This document shows, piece after piece, positions 25,457 through 33,937 of a DNA stretch of 64,000 nucleotides; position 1 is the stretch's first letter; each line of letters begins with the position of its first letter. The notes under the pieces are model-generated. The model was not told the DNA's origin. It saw only the letters and a list, made by a program, of their open reading frames with translations, and searched no databases. Made by a program: the position numbers and the translations under genes. The stretch is taken from assembly GCA_016795245.1 (NCBI GenBank), contig JAEUIA010000086.1, positions 83,320-147,319 on the forward strand. Reading direction: 5' to 3'. This DNA comes from Planctomycetota bacterium (GTDB taxonomy: Bacteria > Planctomycetota > UBA1135 > GCA-002686595).

Positions 25457-27658
25457 TCACCTGTCGCTCAAGGAGGCCGCCTTGCGCTCCGCTTCGGCAC
25501 GCTCGAGGATCAACCGGCCCGGAGTCGCTTCGCGGACCGACTGGCTGAAGGGGCTCTGCAAGAGATCGGCGCACTGTGCCGGGCGACGCGCGAACAAATA
25601 GTTCGCGGCCAGCACCAGGCGCGCGTCCTCGTCGAGGAAGTGCTCGTTCAAGTACTGCTCAGCGAGCGCGATCTGCTTGTCGAAATCGCTCGGGTTGCCG
25701 TAGAAGTTGTGCTTGTCGATCACCTTGTCGACGACCTTGGGCTCCAACTCGATCGCACGACGCAAAGCAAAGGCCGCGTAGTGGTAATCGCCGGTCGCAA
25801 ACAGCGCATCCGAGAGGATGAGGTAGAGCACTCCGTCGTTCGGCGCGTACTCGACGGCGCGTGCGTAGTGATGCACCGCGTCGCTGTAGCGGCCTTCACG
25901 GAAGGCGTCGTCGCCTAGCGCCAGATATTCCGCGGCTCCGCGCACCATGTCGGCCTTCACGTCTGGGGCAGCAGAGCTCTCCTTGCCCTGCACGACCCGC
26001 CCGCGCTCTACGTCGTCGGCGACGACGACCGCTTCGCCCTCCGCGCGCGGTTCTTCGTAGACGACCGCGGAGCCGCCGTAGTCACGGCCGTAGTCGTTGA
26101 CGACCGTCGTGTAGTAGACCGGAGCCGGCGACCAGTACGCGTAGGAATAGGGCCGGTACGAGTAGGGGTAGCAGTAGCCCGAGTACGGTGAGTACCCGTA
26201 CGAGTTCCACCCCAGGCTCCAACCGTGGTGGTACCACGAGAAGCCCCACGAGAACGGCCAGCCGTAGGAGCACGGACCGTAGGCCCAGTAGTTCCAGTAC
26301 GGGGATCCCCAACCGAAGGTCGCGTTCCAGTGCGAGTACGGCGCGGCCCAGTGCGGCGAGCAGGTCGGCTCCCAGAACCAACCGGCGTACACGCCCGTCG
26401 CGAAGCCCACGCCGACTCCGATGGAGATCTGGGCGGACGTGTCGGCGACGCGCGCGAGGACGCGTCCCGCGTTCTCGACCTGGATGGCATCACCGGGACG
26501 CTCGCGCCGCAGGTTCTCGATGCGGTCGATGCTCTCGCGCTCCCGTCGAGCAGCTTCGACGCTGCCGCGCGGAGCGGAGGTCGACGCGCGCTCGCGCGCT
26601 GCACGGGCACGGTCGTCGAAGCGCGCGGTCGGTTCGATCGCGCGCGTGCCGCCGCGGGCACGCGAAAGGTCGTTGTCGGTGCCGGCCCGCGTGCGGGCCG
26701 GAATCGCGTCGGCAGCAGGACTGCCGCGGTAGCGATTCAAGATCGACTCGCGTGTGATCTCCGTCCGCGGCAAACGGACCAGACCTTCGCCCTCGCTCGT
26801 GCGCGAACGCGCCGTTCCGTCCAGGACCGGTGCGCGCCCCGCGCGCGAGGAGAGACCCGGCCGCGGTTCGCCGGGCGTGTCGCGCAAGAGGCGCGGCGTG
26901 CCGGTCAAGGTCGGCACCGGCGTGCGCGGTTGGCGACGTTCGAACTCCAATGCGCCGCCGCCTTCGGGCCGCCAGACGCGTCCGTTGTCGAGCGACGACC
27001 CTGAGTTCGACCCGCGTGCGGGTTCAGGTGTGCGGCTCGAGTCGTTGCCAAGACCGCCTCTGGATCCGCTGTTGTCGGGCGGCAGGTAGCGCGGTTCGCG
27101 AGCGGGCGCATCGCGACCGGACGTGTCGCGGCTCGGAGCGGAGCGCGGCTGTTCGTAATTCGGAGTTCCGGTGCGCGGCGAATCGTTGCGCGGTTGATCC
27201 ACGCGCGGCCGGTCGTTGCGCGGTTGCTCGTAGCGCGGCGCATCGACGCGCGGGCTCGGCGTCGGTGCAGGACGGGAGACAGGCGGCGCTTCGCGCGGCG
27301 GGGCCGGGCGTGCCGGGGCCGGCGCGGGACGCACGACCGGCGGTGCGCTGGGGCGGGCGGGCTCGGGGCGGCTCTGTGGAGCCGGACGGCTCTGGGGCGC
27401 CGGGCGCGCCTCGGGAGCGGGGCGACTCTGCGGCGGCGCGGGCCGGGCCTGGGGCGCGGGCCGGGCCTGGGGTGCGGGCCGGGCCTGGGGCGCGGGCCGG
27501 GCCTGGGGCGCGGGTCGGCTCTGCGGCGCGGGCCTGCTCTGCGGCGCCGGTCGCCCACGGTCGCCTTCGTCGAGGACGAAGCCAGGGGCCGCGTCCGCCA
27601 GGCACAAAAGGGCCAGGGAGGTCAGCCCGAAGGCATTCACCAGGGATCGATTCTTCAT
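25457..27658 (-). CDS. exported Pro/Gln-repeat protein with aromatic-rich middle and C-terminal TPRs
   Basis: 733 aa. The ATG at 27658 has a GGAG ribosome-binding site (27665-27668 on the plus strand) at 6-nt spacing and leads into a signal peptide (about 8-27). After it come about 90 residues of RPAPQA/RPAPQS hexapeptide repeats and an Arg/Pro/Ser-rich low-complexity region to about residue 390. A Gly/Trp/Tyr-rich segment follows (about 440-530, 'SPYSGYCYPYSYRPYSYAY'-like), then two TPR units (about 600-660, GRYSDAVHHYARAVEYAPND and GDYHYAAFALRRAIELEP). This is probably a periplasmic or surface protein; no enzymatic motif is seen. The first part is disordered in composition. Confidence 0.75.
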   Translation of the reverse strand: MKNRSLVNAFGLTSLALLCLADAAPGFVLDEGDRGRPAPQSRPAPQSRPAPQARPAPQARPAPQARPAPQARPAPPQSRPAPEARPAPQSRPAPQSRPEPARPSAPPVVRPAPAPARPAPPREAPPVSRPAPTPSPRVDAPRYEQPRNDRPRVDQPRNDSPRTGTPNYEQPRSAPSRDTSGRDAPAREPRYLPPDNSGSRGGLGNDSSRTPEPARGSNSGSSLDNGRVWRPEGGGALEFERRQPRTPVPTLTGTPRLLRDTPGEPRPGLSSRAGRAPVLDGTARSRTSEGEGLVRLPRTEITRESILNRYRGSPAADAIPARTRAGTDNDLSRARGGTRAIEPTARFDDRARAARERASTSAPRGSVEAARRERESIDRIENLRRERPGDAIQVENAGRVLARVADTSAQISIGVGVGFATGVYAGWFWEPTCSPHWAAPYSHWNATFGWGSPYWNYWAYGPCSYGWPFSWGFSWYHHGWSLGWNSYGYSPYSGYCYPYSYRPYSYAYWSPAPVYYTTVVNDYGRDYGGSAVVYEEPRAEGEAVVVADDVERGRVVQGKESSAAPDVKADMVRGAAEYLALGDDAFREGRYSDAVHHYARAVEYAPNDGVLYLILSDALFATGDYHYAAFALRRAIELEPKVVDKVIDKHNFYGNPSDFDKQIALAEQYLNEHFLDEDARLVLAANYLFARRPAQCADLLQSPFSQSVREATPGRLILERAEAERKAASLSDR
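27425..27550 (-). repeat. tandem 18-bp repeats encoding RPAPQ(A/S)
   Basis: Seven consecutive 18-bp units. The four from 27443 to 27514 are nearly identical (one C-T difference); the outer ones at 27425, 27515 and 27533 are diverged. Each unit encodes one hexapeptide of the Pro/Gln-rich region of the 733-aa protein, and the length is always a multiple of 3, so copy number can change without a frameshift. Confidence 0.9.
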
Positions 27659-27842
27659 CATGAACTCCAATCGGGGACGCAGTCGCGCCGCCCTAGGGCT
27701 TGCTAGCGCAAAAGGGGTGCCGAGCCACCGCACCCTGTACGTGGGTCATACGGTCGGGTCGTTCCAGTCCGGGGTCCTCCACAGCGGACAGAATCTGCCC
27801 GACGGCCGCGGCTCCAGGCCGGGTGTGCGCGTCGAAAACCAG

Positions 27843-29117
27843 CTACCGCGCCGCGAGCGGGAGCACGATCAGGACGTGCTGGTCCGGTTTCTTGGGGTCG
27901 AAGCGCAAGTACGGAACTCCGGCGGCTGCATCACCGGGCAGGTTCGCCTCCAGGCTCTGAACCTGGGACTGCGCCACGTTGTGGATGCCCATGACGAAGG
28001 TGGACAGGGCGGGTCGTTCGCGCACCAACTCGAATTCGCGCGCCAACTCCTCGGGCAACGGCAAACGCGTCGGCGCGAGGCGCAAGAGGATCGCGGCGGG
28101 CCGCGCGGTCCGTGTGATTTCGAGCGTCACCTTGTCGTCGAGTGAAAACCCCCGCGCTTCGATCTCTGCGCCGGACTCGCGCACGACGCGCGTCCACTGC
28201 TCGAGCGCGGCATCCAGTGTCAGGTCCGGTTCCAGCGGCACCCTGCGCACGCGGCACTCCGGCAGGTCCGTGCCGCGCACGGCCCCGATCTCGACCGGCC
28301 TGGACGAACCTGCGTCGCGCCGATCAGGCGGCAGGAAATACGAATCGATGTAGCGAATCCGCGTGTCGATCGTGCGCACGGTTTCGGTCCACACGAGTTC
28401 GCCTGCATGCCACAGTTCGAGCTTCGTCGGCCAGGCCTTGCCTTGTTCCTCGCGCCACGCGATCGCGCGCAACTCGTCGCCGGGCTTCCCGTCCATGGCG
28501 GTGAAGGACAACGTGATCGGATTTTTTCCGGGTTCGTCGCTGAAGTGCGCCGTGAGTCGGCCCACTCCGTTGAGCGAGGCGGAGCTCTCGTTGCCCGTGC
28601 GCTTCCACTCGAAGCCGTGCGGCCAGAGCAACAGCGCGCGGCGCATCTCGAGTTGCACGATGCACTCGGTGCGTGCTTCGGCCAACATCTCGCGCGAGGC
28701 CGCGCCTTGCTGGTCCACCGCGTAGACGAGGTCGCCGTAGCGCAGGCGCATCTGGCGCTCGGGCGAACTCTCGTCGCCGACCCCGAGCCACCAACGCGCA
28801 CGATCGGGGAAGGCGTAGGTGGCGTTCAAGCGGTGCGGCACTTCGGGTGCGGCCGCGTACACCACCGTCGAAGCGCAGTCGATCGTGCGGATCCCGCCGA
28901 TGGCGATCCGGGGTGGCAGTTGGCCCAGGTTCGCCGGTGGAGCGGGTTTCGGAGCCGTCTCGGGCTTCTGCGTCGGCTCAACCTGGCCGGCGGTCGTGGG
29001 CGTGTTTTCGCCGGCCAAACCCGGCGCCGGCGCCGCGGTCGCAGCGGGATCGCCGCAACCGAAAAAAGGCGCGGCGGCGCCGAAGATCAGGGCAAACGTT
29101 CGGCCCACTTGATCCAT
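27843..29117 (-). CDS. lipoprotein of unknown function
   Basis: 424 aa. The signal peptide ends at PFFGC (Cys21), followed by a Pro/Ala/Thr-rich linker (about 24-65), the usual layout for a lipoprotein tethered at a distance from the membrane. The globular part is beta-rich and contains the phrases GGIRTIDCASTVVYA, ARWWLGVGDES and WHAGELVWTETVRTIDTR, suggesting repeated beta strands like outer-membrane lipoprotein carrier folds, but I do not recognise a family. It overlaps the 3' end of the upstream HEAT lipoprotein gene by 31 nt on the same strand, so the two are probably co-expressed. Confidence 0.65.
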   Translation of the reverse strand: MDQVGRTFALIFGAAAPFFGCGDPAATAAPAPGLAGENTPTTAGQVEPTQKPETAPKPAPPANLGQLPPRIAIGGIRTIDCASTVVYAAAPEVPHRLNATYAFPDRARWWLGVGDESSPERQMRLRYGDLVYAVDQQGAASREMLAEARTECIVQLEMRRALLLWPHGFEWKRTGNESSASLNGVGRLTAHFSDEPGKNPITLSFTAMDGKPGDELRAIAWREEQGKAWPTKLELWHAGELVWTETVRTIDTRIRYIDSYFLPPDRRDAGSSRPVEIGAVRGTDLPECRVRRVPLEPDLTLDAALEQWTRVVRESGAEIEARGFSLDDKVTLEITRTARPAAILLRLAPTRLPLPEELAREFELVRERPALSTFVMGIHNVAQSQVQSLEANLPGDAAAGVPYLRFDPKKPDQHVLIVLPLAAR

Positions 29118-30034
29118 TCCTTTTCGTCCGAGCCGTAGTTGCTCTGGGCGAGTTCGACCTGCGCACGGAAGATCACGTCCTTGCGCTTCGAGTCCTTGGT
29201 CGCGATCCAGGCCTTGACCAGTCCGCGTGCGGCTTGCCCTTTGGATTGGGCCACGGAGCTACCGATGTGCGCCAGAGCGCGCGCCGCGGCCGAGGCGACC
29301 AACCCGGTTTCGTCGTAGAGCCGATCGACGAGCGCCTGCAGCGAGTCGGTGTCGAGCTGATGCGCGAGGATCATGGTGCAGTGGGCGCGCACGGTCGGCG
29401 ACGGATCGATCACCCCGACGCGCGCCATGGTGAGCGCGCAGTCGTACTTCTTGCCGCCGCTGCACAGGCGCGCCAATAGCAGCGCCGCGTTGGAGCGCAC
29501 GTCTTCGCCGTTCGAACTCGACAAGAGCGGGCAGATCCTGTCCACAGGTGTGTCTTGCCGGTCGAGGAGCCACAAGCCGATCAAGGCGCTGCTCACGACT
29601 TCCGCGTGCCGATCCGAGAGCGCGTTGAGCAGCGGACTCTGCGCTTCCTCGTCGCGCGTGAAGCCCAGCGCAGCGGCGGCGACGATGCGATTGTTCAGCG
29701 GACCGCTCTCCAGTTCATTGATGATCTCGGAGCGGCGTTGGTGCGTGACCGTTTGGATGTGCAGTTCGAGATCGCGCGCCCGGCTCTGCTCGGCCGGTGT
29801 CTGCGCGGCGATCGTCAGGTTGTTCCAGGCCTTGATCGCGCTGTTCGTGTCGGCCAGGAACTTGCCGATCGACTCGGGCTTCTTGGTGGATTCGACCAGG
29901 GCGCCGATCGGCTTGATCTCGCGGTCCGGATCGAGCGCGTTCGACTGCGAGCCGCTCGAGCGGCACCCGGTCGCGAACAGGGCCAGGGACAGGGCGAGGA
30001 CGAGCGTGGAGCCGACTTGGTGGGGGAGGTTCAT
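29087..30034 (-). CDS. HEAT-repeat lipoprotein
   Basis: 315 aa from the ATG at 30034, which opens a lipoprotein signal peptide ending in LFATGC (Cys24). The open frame upstream to 31213 is antisense to the dehydrogenase and is excluded. Residues about 100-300 are alpha-helical HEAT/armadillo-like repeats: NRIVAAAALGFTRDEEAQSP, HAEVVSSALIGLWLL, DVRSNAALLLARLC, TVRAHCTMILAHQL and LVASAAARALAHIG. HEAT proteins are scaffolds. The divergent neighbour is the dehydrogenase at 30146; downstream is the unknown lipoprotein with which it overlaps by 31 nt. Confidence 0.8.
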   Translation of the reverse strand: MNLPHQVGSTLVLALSLALFATGCRSSGSQSNALDPDREIKPIGALVESTKKPESIGKFLADTNSAIKAWNNLTIAAQTPAEQSRARDLELHIQTVTHQRRSEIINELESGPLNNRIVAAAALGFTRDEEAQSPLLNALSDRHAEVVSSALIGLWLLDRQDTPVDRICPLLSSSNGEDVRSNAALLLARLCSGGKKYDCALTMARVGVIDPSPTVRAHCTMILAHQLDTDSLQALVDRLYDETGLVASAAARALAHIGSSVAQSKGQAARGLVKAWIATKDSKRKDVIFRAQVELAQSNYGSDEKEWIKWAERLP

Positions 30035-30097
30035 GGAGACGAGAACGACCGAGCGGGCCGGAACTTCCGACGCAAGCCCGGAAGCGCAGCGGTCGGG

Positions 30098-30103
30098 TAG
30101 ACT
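30098..30103 (+). promoter_or_regulatory. possible -10 element TAGACT
   Basis: TAGACT lies 42 nt before the ATG at 30146 in the 111-nt divergent gap between the HEAT lipoprotein and the dehydrogenase. No Shine-Dalgarno is evident before that ATG. Confidence 0.35.
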
Positions 30104-30145
30104 AACGATTCGGGGGTCCGCACGGCAGTCGTGGCCCCAATCTCC

Positions 30146-31243
30146 ATGGGCAACCACATTCTCGAAGCCATGGCGCGCGACGGCTTCGAGGAGGTCATCG
30201 CGATCCATGATCGTGTCTCGAACCTGCGCGGATTCCTGGCGCTGCACGACACGACCGGCGGACCGGCCTTCGGCGGTATTCGGCGCTGGGCCTACGTGGA
30301 CGAAGACCGGGCGCTGCGCGACTGTCTGAGGCTGTCGCGCGCGATGTCGCACAAGTGCGCGGTCGCGGGCCTTCCGTGCGGGGGGGGGAAGCTCGTCGTC
30401 ATCGATCGGCCCGACCTGGACATCGAGGCGGGTTACCGCGCCATCGGCGACTACGTCGAGCGCCTCTCCGGCCGTTTCTACACCGGCCCCGACGTCGGCA
30501 CCGGCGCTCGTGAACTCGCCTGCGTGTCCGAGCGCACGCGCTTTTGCACCGACCCTGGACCGGACGGCCCGGGTGAACTGGCCGAAGCCACGGCCGAAGG
30601 GGTGTTCCGCGGCATGGAGGCGGCGCTCTTGCACCTCGACGGCGAGATCGACTGGAAACACCGCAGCGTCGTCGTGCAGGGTCTGGGCGAAGTCGGGCGC
30701 GGACTCGCGCGACGACTCGTGACGCAGGGCGCGCGCGTGCGCGCTGCGGAGGTCGATCCCGAACGCGCCTTGATGGTCCACGAAGAACTCGACATCGAAT
30801 TGATCGACGCCAGCACCGAGTTCGACAGCGCGTGCGACATCCTGGCTCCCTGCGCACTGGGCGGCATCCTGCACGATCTCACGCTGACGCGGTTGCGCTG
30901 TCGCATCGTCGCGGGGGCCGCAAACAACGTGCTCGCGCGCTCCGGGCACGCGGATCGCCTGCACGAGATGGGCATCTTTTATGCACCTGATTTCGTGATC
31001 AACGCCGGTGCACTGATCCGCGGCGCGCTGTTCCATCTCGAAGGCCGCCTCGAACCGGTGGCCGCGATCGGAACGCGGATCGCACAGACGGCTGCCGGCT
31101 TGTTCGATCGCGCACGCGAACGCGGCCTCGTCCCGGCGCGTCTCGCGGCCTTGGAAGCCGAAGATGAGATCGCACGCAGGCGCTCGGGCGGTGTGAATCC
31201 GCTCGCGGCGCACTTACGGGACGCGGTCGATAAATCCGTGTAG
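30146..31243 (+). CDS. Glu/Leu/Phe/Val dehydrogenase family protein (leucine dehydrogenase-like)
   Basis: 365 aa from the ATG at 30146; a GTG at 30131 would add five residues. The family's amino-acid site is present: HDTTGGPAFGGIR (about 34-46), Lys70 in MSHKCAVAG and the catalytic Lys82 in GGGKLVV. The NAD-binding Rossmann motif VVVQGLGEVGRGLA follows near residue 175. Length and motifs fit leucine/phenylalanine/valine dehydrogenases (about 365 aa) rather than the longer glutamate enzymes. The reaction is NAD-dependent reversible oxidative deamination of a branched-chain or aromatic amino acid. The codons for the GGG before Lys82 form a run of nine G (30380-30388). Confidence 0.88.
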   Translation: MGNHILEAMARDGFEEVIAIHDRVSNLRGFLALHDTTGGPAFGGIRRWAYVDEDRALRDCLRLSRAMSHKCAVAGLPCGGGKLVVIDRPDLDIEAGYRAIGDYVERLSGRFYTGPDVGTGARELACVSERTRFCTDPGPDGPGELAEATAEGVFRGMEAALLHLDGEIDWKHRSVVVQGLGEVGRGLARRLVTQGARVRAAEVDPERALMVHEELDIELIDASTEFDSACDILAPCALGGILHDLTLTRLRCRIVAGAANNVLARSGHADRLHEMGIFYAPDFVINAGALIRGALFHLEGRLEPVAAIGTRIAQTAAGLFDRARERGLVPARLAALEAEDEIARRRSGGVNPLAAHLRDAVDKSV

Positions 31244-31329
31244 CCCGGCTCCAATTCGGGGCAGATACGGCCGAGAGGTCTTTTTCAGAGCCTCGCGCTG
31301 AGGCATCCTCCACGTCACTCGGTTCCCTC

Positions 31330-32367
31330 GTGCTGCGACTCCTCCTACCTGCTCTCTTGATCGGTTCCCTCGCCGTTCCCGCTGCCGAGGACAACTCTGC
31401 TCCGCCGGCCGGCAATCTGCGCGTGGACCGCGGCCCCGGAATGCTCGCGCTCTACATCCCGCGCTCCGAGTCGCTGGAATTCGACGTCGAAATCGACATC
31501 GGCATCGCGGATCTGGATGTGGGCGACGTCGAGTTGAGTTCGGGCGTCGACGCCTATGTCCCCGGCTTGCCGTCGGCGACCGCGAAGGCTCCGAAAAACG
31601 GAGATGATCTCGAGCGCGGTTGGGTGCGCAGCGTCGCGACCGGGAGCTATCTCTCGTATCGACTCGAGCACGAGCTCAAGACGCGTATTCTGCCGCAGAC
31701 GTTTCCGGCGCTGTTTCACACCGACTCGCAGCGCGGCTCCGAGAACCGCAACCGCGAGCTCAAGATCGGCGTGCGCGACGGCGCGCTCACCGCCGAGTTT
31801 CGTTCCGACGCACATTGCAAAGGCTGCACGAATCGCGAGCACTTCAACGAACCCAAGTGGATATGGGGCAAGGCCGAGCACTGCCGCAAGTGCAAGAAGC
31901 TCGAGCACCGCGCCTGGAAGGACGCCGTGTCGCGTGAAATCCCGGCGGGCACGCTCGACATGCTCAGCGCGGTCTACCTCGCGCGGACGCTCGTGCGCGA
32001 GGATCTCGAGACGACTACGTTCCCCGTCATCGACCGGCAGAAGGTGTGGGAAGTCACGCTGACGCGCGGCAAGACACGGCGCATCAAGACCGATTCGGGG
32101 ACCTTCGATTGTCAATTGGTCCAGCTCGCCACGAGTTTCCTGGCGGAGGAAAACGACAAGGACGAAGAGCAGAACAGCAGCACCTTCTCCGGGCTGTTCG
32201 GCATCCAGGGCACGATCCAGATCTGGCTGGAGCGCAAGACCGGTGTCCCGGTGTTGATCGAGGGCGAATTGCCGATCCCGCTGCCGCTGGTCGACAAGCT
32301 CGACGTGCGCGTGCGCCTGAAGCGCTACAAGAACACGCCCGCCGAATTCAAGCCGCTCCCCAAGTGA
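31330..32367 (+). CDS. exported DUF3108-like protein with duplicated HCxxCxxxEH motif
   Basis: 345 aa. The GTG start leads into a signal peptide (about 2-19). The general layout, with a beta-rich body, a late strand pair RIKTDSGTFDCQLVQL and a terminal WLERKTGVPVLIEGELP hairpin, matches DUF3108 proteins, a periplasmic beta-barrel-like family. Inserted in the middle (about 162-193) is a pair of identical spaced motifs, H162-C163-x2-C166-x3-E170-H171 and H184-C185-x2-C188-x3-E192-H193, which look like a metal (probably zinc) site. Convergent to the next gene with a 16-nt gap. The function of the family is unknown. Confidence 0.7.
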   Translation: MLRLLLPALLIGSLAVPAAEDNSAPPAGNLRVDRGPGMLALYIPRSESLEFDVEIDIGIADLDVGDVELSSGVDAYVPGLPSATAKAPKNGDDLERGWVRSVATGSYLSYRLEHELKTRILPQTFPALFHTDSQRGSENRNRELKIGVRDGALTAEFRSDAHCKGCTNREHFNEPKWIWGKAEHCRKCKKLEHRAWKDAVSREIPAGTLDMLSAVYLARTLVREDLETTTFPVIDRQKVWEVTLTRGKTRRIKTDSGTFDCQLVQLATSFLAEENDKDEEQNSSTFSGLFGIQGTIQIWLERKTGVPVLIEGELPIPLPLVDKLDVRVRLKRYKNTPAEFKPLPK

Positions 32368-32383
32368 CGGCGGACGATGCGGA

Positions 32384-33541
32384 TCACTCGCGATCGAGCA
32401 TGACGACCGTTACGCCCGCGCGTTGCTCCCTGCCGTAGCGGCCGAACGAGGCGAGCGGATCGTGCGCGGGTTTCCACCCGGAGAGCTTCACGACCATGCT
32501 CCGCGGCTCTAGAGCCCTGTGCACGACGAGCAAGCCGTTCGAGTCGGTGAACCCGGCGCGTTCGCCGTCGACGATGACCTCCGCGCCGCGCGCCTGCACA
32601 GCGGTCGGGTCGCGCGCGAGCACGAGGACCTGCGTGCACCAGCCGCGCACTAGACCCACGCGCAGAGTGCGCTTGTCCGCGCTGCGTTCGAAGGCCGTTT
32701 CGTTGCCGAATGCGGTCGCGTATCCCGGTGCGCGAATGGACCACGACACGCGCGCATCGAGCGGCAACGGACCGGCGACGAGGGGACCTGTGTGCAGAAA
32801 CACGCCGTTGTCGCGGCTGGGCGTGATCTGGATCATGCGCGCCTCGAAGTCTAGGAGCGGCTCGCCGTTCGCAGCGTCGAACACCTCGAGTGCGAGCGGG
32901 ATCACCGCGTCCTTGTCGTAGCAGGTGAACACGATGCCGTCCGTCGGGCAGTGCACGTTCAGCGCGGTAGGAGCCCAGCGGCGGTTGCCGATCGACGACA
33001 GCGTCAGCTCGTAGGGGCCTTCAGGCAGGTCGTCGAAGGTAAACGTCAATTCGAGCGCACCATCGGGACCTTCACGTCCTGCGATCAGGCCGCGGTAATC
33101 CACGCGCTCCGCGTTCGCCGAGACGAGGTCGAGCATCACCGTGTTGCCGTCCGGAACGTTCTCGGATGTCCACGGTCCGCCCTCGCGTACCAAGAAACCG
33201 CGGATGGAACCGGTGCGCACATGGGCGGCGGGAGCACTCGCGAGCAAAGTTGCTTCCGTTTCGCAGTCGCTCGCCGGAGGGATCGTCGCGTCGCCGTCAG
33301 GATCGTGGTGCGCGGGTTCGCGCCGCGTCGTCGGGGCCGGATCCGCTGTAGAGGCGGCGCTCAGCTCGGACAGAACTCCATCCGGGTGCGCGAGCAGCGT
33401 CGTGTCCGCGGTGGACAGCGCGGCACTCGCGTCGGGTTCGCTCACTGGCCGGCCGGAGGCGAAGTGCCGTGCGAGCAGGATCACGCCCAGCGCGAGCGAG
33501 AGCGCCAGCAACGAGCCGAACTTGAGCGCCTGGATCTTCAT
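32384..33541 (-). CDS. membrane-anchored protein with carboxypeptidase-regulatory-like domains
   Basis: 385 aa. One N-terminal TM helix (about 8-26), then a Thr/Ala/Pro-rich linker with many Asp (about 30-105), then beta-rich modules: SIRGFLVREGG (about 112) with the DLPEGPYELTLSSIGNR closing strand, a second module around ALEVFDAANGEPLLDFEARM, and a third near ARGAEVIVDGERAGFTDSNGLLVVHRAL. These resemble the transthyretin-like folds of the 1219-aa protein at 19370-23029. No catalytic residues are seen. It is 24 nt downstream (minus strand) of the truncated hemoglobin gene and may be co-transcribed with it. Confidence 0.6.
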   Translation of the reverse strand: MKIQALKFGSLLALSLALGVILLARHFASGRPVSEPDASAALSTADTTLLAHPDGVLSELSAASTADPAPTTRREPAHHDPDGDATIPPASDCETEATLLASAPAAHVRTGSIRGFLVREGGPWTSENVPDGNTVMLDLVSANAERVDYRGLIAGREGPDGALELTFTFDDLPEGPYELTLSSIGNRRWAPTALNVHCPTDGIVFTCYDKDAVIPLALEVFDAANGEPLLDFEARMIQITPSRDNGVFLHTGPLVAGPLPLDARVSWSIRAPGYATAFGNETAFERSADKRTLRVGLVRGWCTQVLVLARDPTAVQARGAEVIVDGERAGFTDSNGLLVVHRALEPRSMVVKLSGWKPAHDPLASFGRYGREQRAGVTVVMLDRE

Positions 33542-33565
33542 CGCCGTACACCCCGGCGGATCGCG

Positions 33566-33937
33566 TCACGCGATGCGTCCGAGGCTCACGAGCTTACTCT
33601 CGAAGATGGCGGCGATGCTGCGCGCACGCATTTTTGCGGTCTCGGCTCGCTCGCCGACGAACAGCAAGTCCAGCGTCGCCTCGAAGTGCCCGAGCCAGAT
33701 CCCGAAGTGCCGCCGCTCGAGTGCGAGGTGCAGGTGTTTTTGAAACGTGTTGCTCCTGTAGCAGTCCTCGCCGAGCAGGATCATGGCCCAGAAGTCCACG
33801 AGGACGGGCTTGTGCACGGCGAGGTCCAGCCCCGCGAACAGTCCGGCGATGCGCTCATCGCCGAGCAGTCGCTCGTAGAAAGCGTCGATCATGGTGCGCA
33901 GATCCGCGCGCGATTCGATGGGCCGTGGCGTGATCAT
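33566..33937 (-). CDS. group III truncated hemoglobin
   Basis: 123 aa, a normal length for trHbIII. It has the 2/2 globin pattern: FYERLLGDERIAGLF (helices A-B), FWAMILLGEDCYRSN, and the proximal histidine in RRHFGIWLGHFEATLD, typical of group III. These heme proteins bind O2/NO and are linked to oxidative or nitrosative stress or oxygen delivery to oxidases. The ATG overlaps the YgfZ stop by 4 nt, so its translation is coupled to YgfZ. The cytochrome oxidase operon lies just beyond, on the other strand. Confidence 0.85.
   Translation of the reverse strand: MITPRPIESRADLRTMIDAFYERLLGDERIAGLFAGLDLAVHKPVLVDFWAMILLGEDCYRSNTFQKHLHLALERRHFGIWLGHFEATLDLLFVGERAETAKMRARSIAAIFESKLVSLGRIA

Noticed and set aside
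27425..27550. CRISPR-like repeat array
   Set aside because: Units are contiguous with no spacers and are in frame within a coding gene, so it is a protein tandem repeat.
30035..31213. Upstream extension of the HEAT lipoprotein gene
   Set aside because: It is antisense to the dehydrogenase, whereas a lipoprotein signal peptide starts at the ATG at 30034.
31290..31304. Hairpin GCCTC/GAGGC as a terminator
   Set aside because: The stem is only 5 bp and the T-run precedes it on the plus strand, with no T-tract after it on either strand.
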